Shown one piece after another: positions 62,043-64,000 of a DNA stretch of 64,000 nucleotides. Position numbers and translations under genes: made by a program. Each line of letters begins with the position of its first letter. Position 1 is the stretch's first letter. The notes under the pieces were generated by a model, which did not search any database, was not told the origin of the DNA, and was given only the letters and a program-made list of their open reading frames with translations. Location of the stretch: assembly GCA_964521625.1 (NCBI GenBank), contig CAZFSM010000004.1, forward strand, positions 120,477 through 184,476, in the 5' to 3' direction. The stretch comes from UBA1444 sp964521625 (GTDB taxonomy: Bacteria > Bacillota > Negativicutes > UBA1444).

Positions 62043-62071
62043 TTGCGCGTACTGCCGCTTCCAAGTATAAT
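62043..62071 (+). promoter_or_regulatory. Promoter of the speD-like gene
   Basis: TTGCGC, 17-base spacer and TATAAT on the plus strand, about 62 bases before the TTG start codon. Confidence 0.72.
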
Positions 62072-62133
62072 AAGATGATAGAATGATACTTAGTTATCTG
62101 GCGATTAAATATGTGAAAAGAGAGGTGACGCAT

Positions 62134-62589
62134 TTGGCTGCCATCGGCCGACACACGACCGCTGACTACTACGGTTGCCGGAAAGAAACGCTGAACGATA
62201 TGGTGCTGTTGCAAAATATGATTTCCCAGGCAATCTATGCCGCCAATCTAAAAATGCTCAGCGTCCAGACGTATCAGTTTGAACCGGAAGGAGTAACAGT
62301 CGTAGCCCTGTTGACCGACGGTCATCTGGGAATCCACACGTATCCTGAACTGGGTTTTGCAGCAGTTGACCTGTTTACCTGCGACAGCCACAGTTTACCG
62401 GAAAAAGCTTTGCTGGCGATAAAAAAAGAGCTTTCCCCAGAAAAAACAAAAAACACCCTTATCAAACGTGGTGATTTCGGCTCAGAACGTGATATGAAAC
62501 CAAGAACCAAGACAAATTCCGGCGCCATCCGAAAAGTTAGAGACACTGGCAATAAGGTTTTAAAGTTTCTCTCCAACAAATCTTCTTGA
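62134..62589 (+). CDS. SpeD/AdoMet decarboxylase homologue lacking the pyruvoyl serine
   Basis: Homologue of bacterial S-adenosylmethionine decarboxylase (SpeD), which normally self-cleaves at a serine to make its pyruvoyl cofactor. The TTG at 62134 is preceded by AGAGAGGTGA and gives 151 residues whose numbering matches the Thermotoga enzyme without gaps. His68 (GIHTYPE) and Cys83 (DLFTC) are kept, but Ser63 is Gly (TDGHLGIH) and Ser55 is Thr (EGVTVVA). The Gly codon GGT is at 62320-62322. The C terminus ends in a Lys/Arg-rich tail of about 40 residues. It should not form a pyruvoyl group, so its activity is unknown. It lies between a flavodiiron protein and rubrerythrin. Confidence 0.85.
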   Translation: MAAIGRHTTADYYGCRKETLNDMVLLQNMISQAIYAANLKMLSVQTYQFEPEGVTVVALLTDGHLGIHTYPELGFAAVDLFTCDSHSLPEKALLAIKKELSPEKTKNTLIKRGDFGSERDMKPRTKTNSGAIRKVRDTGNKVLKFLSNKSS

Positions 62590-62597
62590 ATCTAATC

Positions 62598-62633
62598 TTG
62601 ACATTTATGAGATAATGGATAATAATTATCCAT
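62598..62633 (+). promoter_or_regulatory. Rubrerythrin promoter with PerR/Fur-like operator
   Basis: TTGACA at 62598-62603 is followed by a -10 region (TAATAA or AATAAT) at 16-17 bases. Across it lies a perfect palindrome at 62615-62633, ATGGATAAT-A-ATTATCCAT (9-1-9). Its core ATAAT-N-ATTAT equals the centre of the PerR box, so peroxide- or iron-responsive control is likely. Confidence 0.78.
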
Positions 62634-62660
62634 AGAATGATTTTAAAGGAGTTGTTTTTT

Positions 62661-63158
62661 TTGAGCAATACGCAACAAAACCTCGCTGCCGCTTTTGCCG
62701 GCGAATCACAAGCCAATCGCAAGTACCTCGCCTTCGCCAAACAGGCGGATGCTGAAAAACTGCCGCAAGTTGCTAAACTATTTCGTGCTGCCGCCGAAGC
62801 GGAAACGATCCATGCGCATACCCACCTGCGCAACATGGGCATGATCAAATCCACTGCGGAAAACTTAAAAGCCGCCATCGAAGGGGAAACTCATGAATTT
62901 ACCGAAATGTATCCCGGTTTTATCAATGACGCTAAGGCAGAAAACCAGTCCCCCGTTATCCTGAAAGGGCTGCAATTGGCTAACGATGCGGAGAAAGTCC
63001 ATGCCTCCCTTTATCAAAAAGCGTTGGATACTCTGGCCCATCCGGTTGAAACCGACCTGTTCCTCTGTACCGTGTGCGGACATATCGCCGAGGGCAGCGC
63101 ACCAGACCAATGTCCAATCTGCGGCGCCAAAGCGATTGTATATAAAAAAATTGACTAG
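62661..63158 (+). CDS. Rubrerythrin
   Basis: Peroxide reductase of anaerobes with a ferritin-like di-iron domain and a C-terminal rubredoxin site. The 165 residues from the TTG at 62661 (AAAGGAG nine bases upstream) have the first ligand Glu in AGESQANRKY, ETIHAH and ETHEF in later helices, then CTVCGHIAEG and CPICGAKA for the Fe(Cys)4 centre. It pairs functionally with the nearby flavodiiron protein in O2 defence. Confidence 0.96.
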   Translation: MSNTQQNLAAAFAGESQANRKYLAFAKQADAEKLPQVAKLFRAAAEAETIHAHTHLRNMGMIKSTAENLKAAIEGETHEFTEMYPGFINDAKAENQSPVILKGLQLANDAEKVHASLYQKALDTLAHPVETDLFLCTVCGHIAEGSAPDQCPICGAKAIVYKKID

Positions 63159-63177
63159 TCCAACTTAAAAATCTGCA

Positions 63178-63216
63178 TTAAAAAAGAGGGAGGAGGGTAA
63201 AAACCATCCTCCCTCT
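63178..63216 (-). terminator. Terminator between rubrerythrin and the unknown gene
   Basis: AGAGGGAGGA and TCCTCCCTCT form a 10-bp stem. The minus-strand U run (TTTTTTAA) is strong, so it mainly serves the minus-strand gene; the plus-strand read has only ACTATTA. Confidence 0.85.
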
Positions 63217-63234
63217 ACTATTATCAATTTACTT

Positions 63235-63678
63235 CTAAGTTTCCGGTTCACTCCGTCGACCGACTCTTTCCAACGGAAACCGGATAACCACCGATTTCAC
63301 CGGTTTTGACACTGGTTCGAATACCGCCCCCCCCTCGGGCATTCCTGTCCAGGAGCTGGATAACAAAACCCCGTCAACAAAGAGATCGGCTTGAATCAAC
63401 GGTTGGAACTTTTCATGCCGCAAATATTCGATCAGACTAGACGCTTCCGCAATATTCTCCGAGGTCGGCGCTCCTTCGATCACAACAAAACCAAAATCAA
63501 GAAAATCTTCCCACTCATCATACTCTGAACCAAACCCGAGATTCATTACTTCCATCAGTTCATTCATAATATCCGGATTCTCACAACCATCAATACTTAA
63601 GCACTCCACTACCAGCATAACTTTTTTATGCGACAATGGAGCGATCAATTCTTCAAATGCCAGAATTCGATGTTCCAA
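63235..63678 (-). CDS. Uncharacterised acidic protein
   Basis: 147-residue protein that I do not recognise. It is acidic in the middle (GSEYDEWEDFLDFGFVVIE), has no signal peptide or membrane segment, and alternates predicted strands and helices. The TTG start at 63678 has GAAGGGG about 11 bases upstream, which is weak. It has its own promoter and terminator, which supports a real gene. Its position between tRNA-Arg and rubrerythrin gives no functional clue. Confidence 0.75.
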   Translation of the reverse strand: MEHRILAFEELIAPLSHKKVMLVVECLSIDGCENPDIMNELMEVMNLGFGSEYDEWEDFLDFGFVVIEGAPTSENIAEASSLIEYLRHEKFQPLIQADLFVDGVLLSSSWTGMPEGGAVFEPVSKPVKSVVIRFPLERVGRRSEPET

Positions 63679-63721
63679 TTATGCAGAACCCCTTCCCATT
63701 GCTAGCTTTGTCATTGTTCCT

Positions 63722-63750
63722 ATTATCTATCGCCATACGAACCCTGTCAA
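63722..63750 (-). promoter_or_regulatory. Promoter of the uncharacterised gene
   Basis: TTGACA, 17-base spacer and GATAAT on the minus strand, about 44 bases before the TTG start at 63678. Confidence 0.8.
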
Positions 63751-63770
63751 ATCAAATTCGCAATAACAAA

Positions 63771-63801
63771 AGAAAACCCTCCGGTTTTAAAAGCCGGAAG
63801 G
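63771..63801 (-). terminator. Terminator after tRNA-Arg
   Basis: CCTTCCGG and CCGGAGG pair around CTTTTAAAA, then GGTTTTCTTTT on the minus strand. Confidence 0.83.
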
Positions 63802-63812
63802 CATAATTTTAT

Positions 63813-63889
<77 letters not shown>

Positions 63890-63915
63890 ACATTGTCAAA
63901 TGATTCAGGAGAGCA

Positions 63916-63943
63916 AAACCCTTCCGCAAAAACGGAAGGGTTT
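63916..63943 (-). terminator. Terminator after the 5S rRNA
   Basis: AAACCCTTCCG and CGGAAGGGTTT form an 11-bp stem with a six-base loop on the minus strand, followed by TGCTCTCC. It ends the rRNA operon that runs into the window. Confidence 0.82.
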
Positions 63944-63955
63944 GCTTCTTTCTAA

Positions 63956-64000
63956 CCGGCGACGACCTACTCTCCCAGGCCGTTTCCAACCAAGTACCCT
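63956..64000 (-). rRNA. rrf: 5S rRNA (3' end, cut by window)
   Basis: The last 45 bases, read on the minus strand, contain GGTACTTGG, a loop E/helix V region and GGGAGAGTAGG then CGTCGCCGG, the typical 3' third of 5S rRNA. The 5' two thirds, and probably 23S and 16S genes, lie beyond the window. The exact 3' end is approximate to a few bases. Confidence 0.92.

Overview
This window is a chromosomal backbone segment of a low-to-mid GC Firmicute. Nearly all genes lie on the minus strand. The best guess is an endospore-forming anaerobe of the Negativicutes (Sporomusa/Pelosinus-like). Evidence for sporulation and Firmicute ancestry: a SigH-type sporulation sigma factor, the ctsR-mcsA-mcsB-clpC operon, DisA, mini-RNase III, EcfA1/EcfA2 behind rplQ, and strong GGAGG ribosome sites with many GTG/TTG starts. 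Evidence for an anaerobic lifestyle: flavodiiron protein, rubrerythrin, bacteriohemerythrin and phosphate butyryltransferase. The taxonomic call is an inference from gene content, not from a database match.

Layout, low to high coordinates (transcription runs mostly from high to low). 1-1.6 kb: the two ATPases of an ECF vitamin transporter. 1.6-16.8 kb: one continuous S10-spc-alpha ribosomal super-operon (rpsJ to rplQ), including secY, adk, map, infA, rpmJ and rpoA. 16.9-21.5 kb: str operon (L7Ae-like protein, rpsL, rpsG, fusA, tuf) behind a consensus promoter. 21.6-33.7 kb: rpmG, tRNA-Trp, secE, nusG, rplK, rplA, rplJ, rplL, rpoB and rpoC, with an L10 leader, two L1-operator-like elements and a terminator before rpoB. 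33.8-35.7 kb: a second, almost identical tuf behind a five-tRNA cluster, which echoes the tRNA-tufB arrangement of other bacteria.

35.7-41.2 kb: uppP, a Nudix hydrolase, ptb, a peroxiredoxin, pfkA, an isolated BrxF-like P-loop ATPase and sigH. 41.3-50.5 kb: a probable operon yacL-glnS-ispDF-gltX-cysS-mrnC-thyX-rlmB. 50.6-52.3 kb: carD, and divergently an uncharacterised MazG-like protein and a bacteriohemerythrin. 52.3-59.5 kb: radA-disA and the CtsR heat-shock operon. 59.5-64 kb: an rRNA methyltransferase, a flavodiiron protein, an AdoMet decarboxylase homologue without its pyruvoyl serine, rubrerythrin behind a PerR-like palindrome, an unknown protein, tRNA-Arg and the 3' end of a 5S rRNA gene.

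Most of the window is conserved housekeeping DNA; I see no CRISPR array, insertion sequence, prophage or complete defence system. The least ordinary items are: (1) an insertion of about 250 residues in RpoC that looks like three extra copies of a neighbouring 43-44 residue module; (2) the SpeD-like protein with Gly at the self-cleavage serine position; (3) the orphan BrxF-like ATPase; (4) a four-cysteine cluster in both EF-Tu copies; (5) the acidic tail on RpoB.
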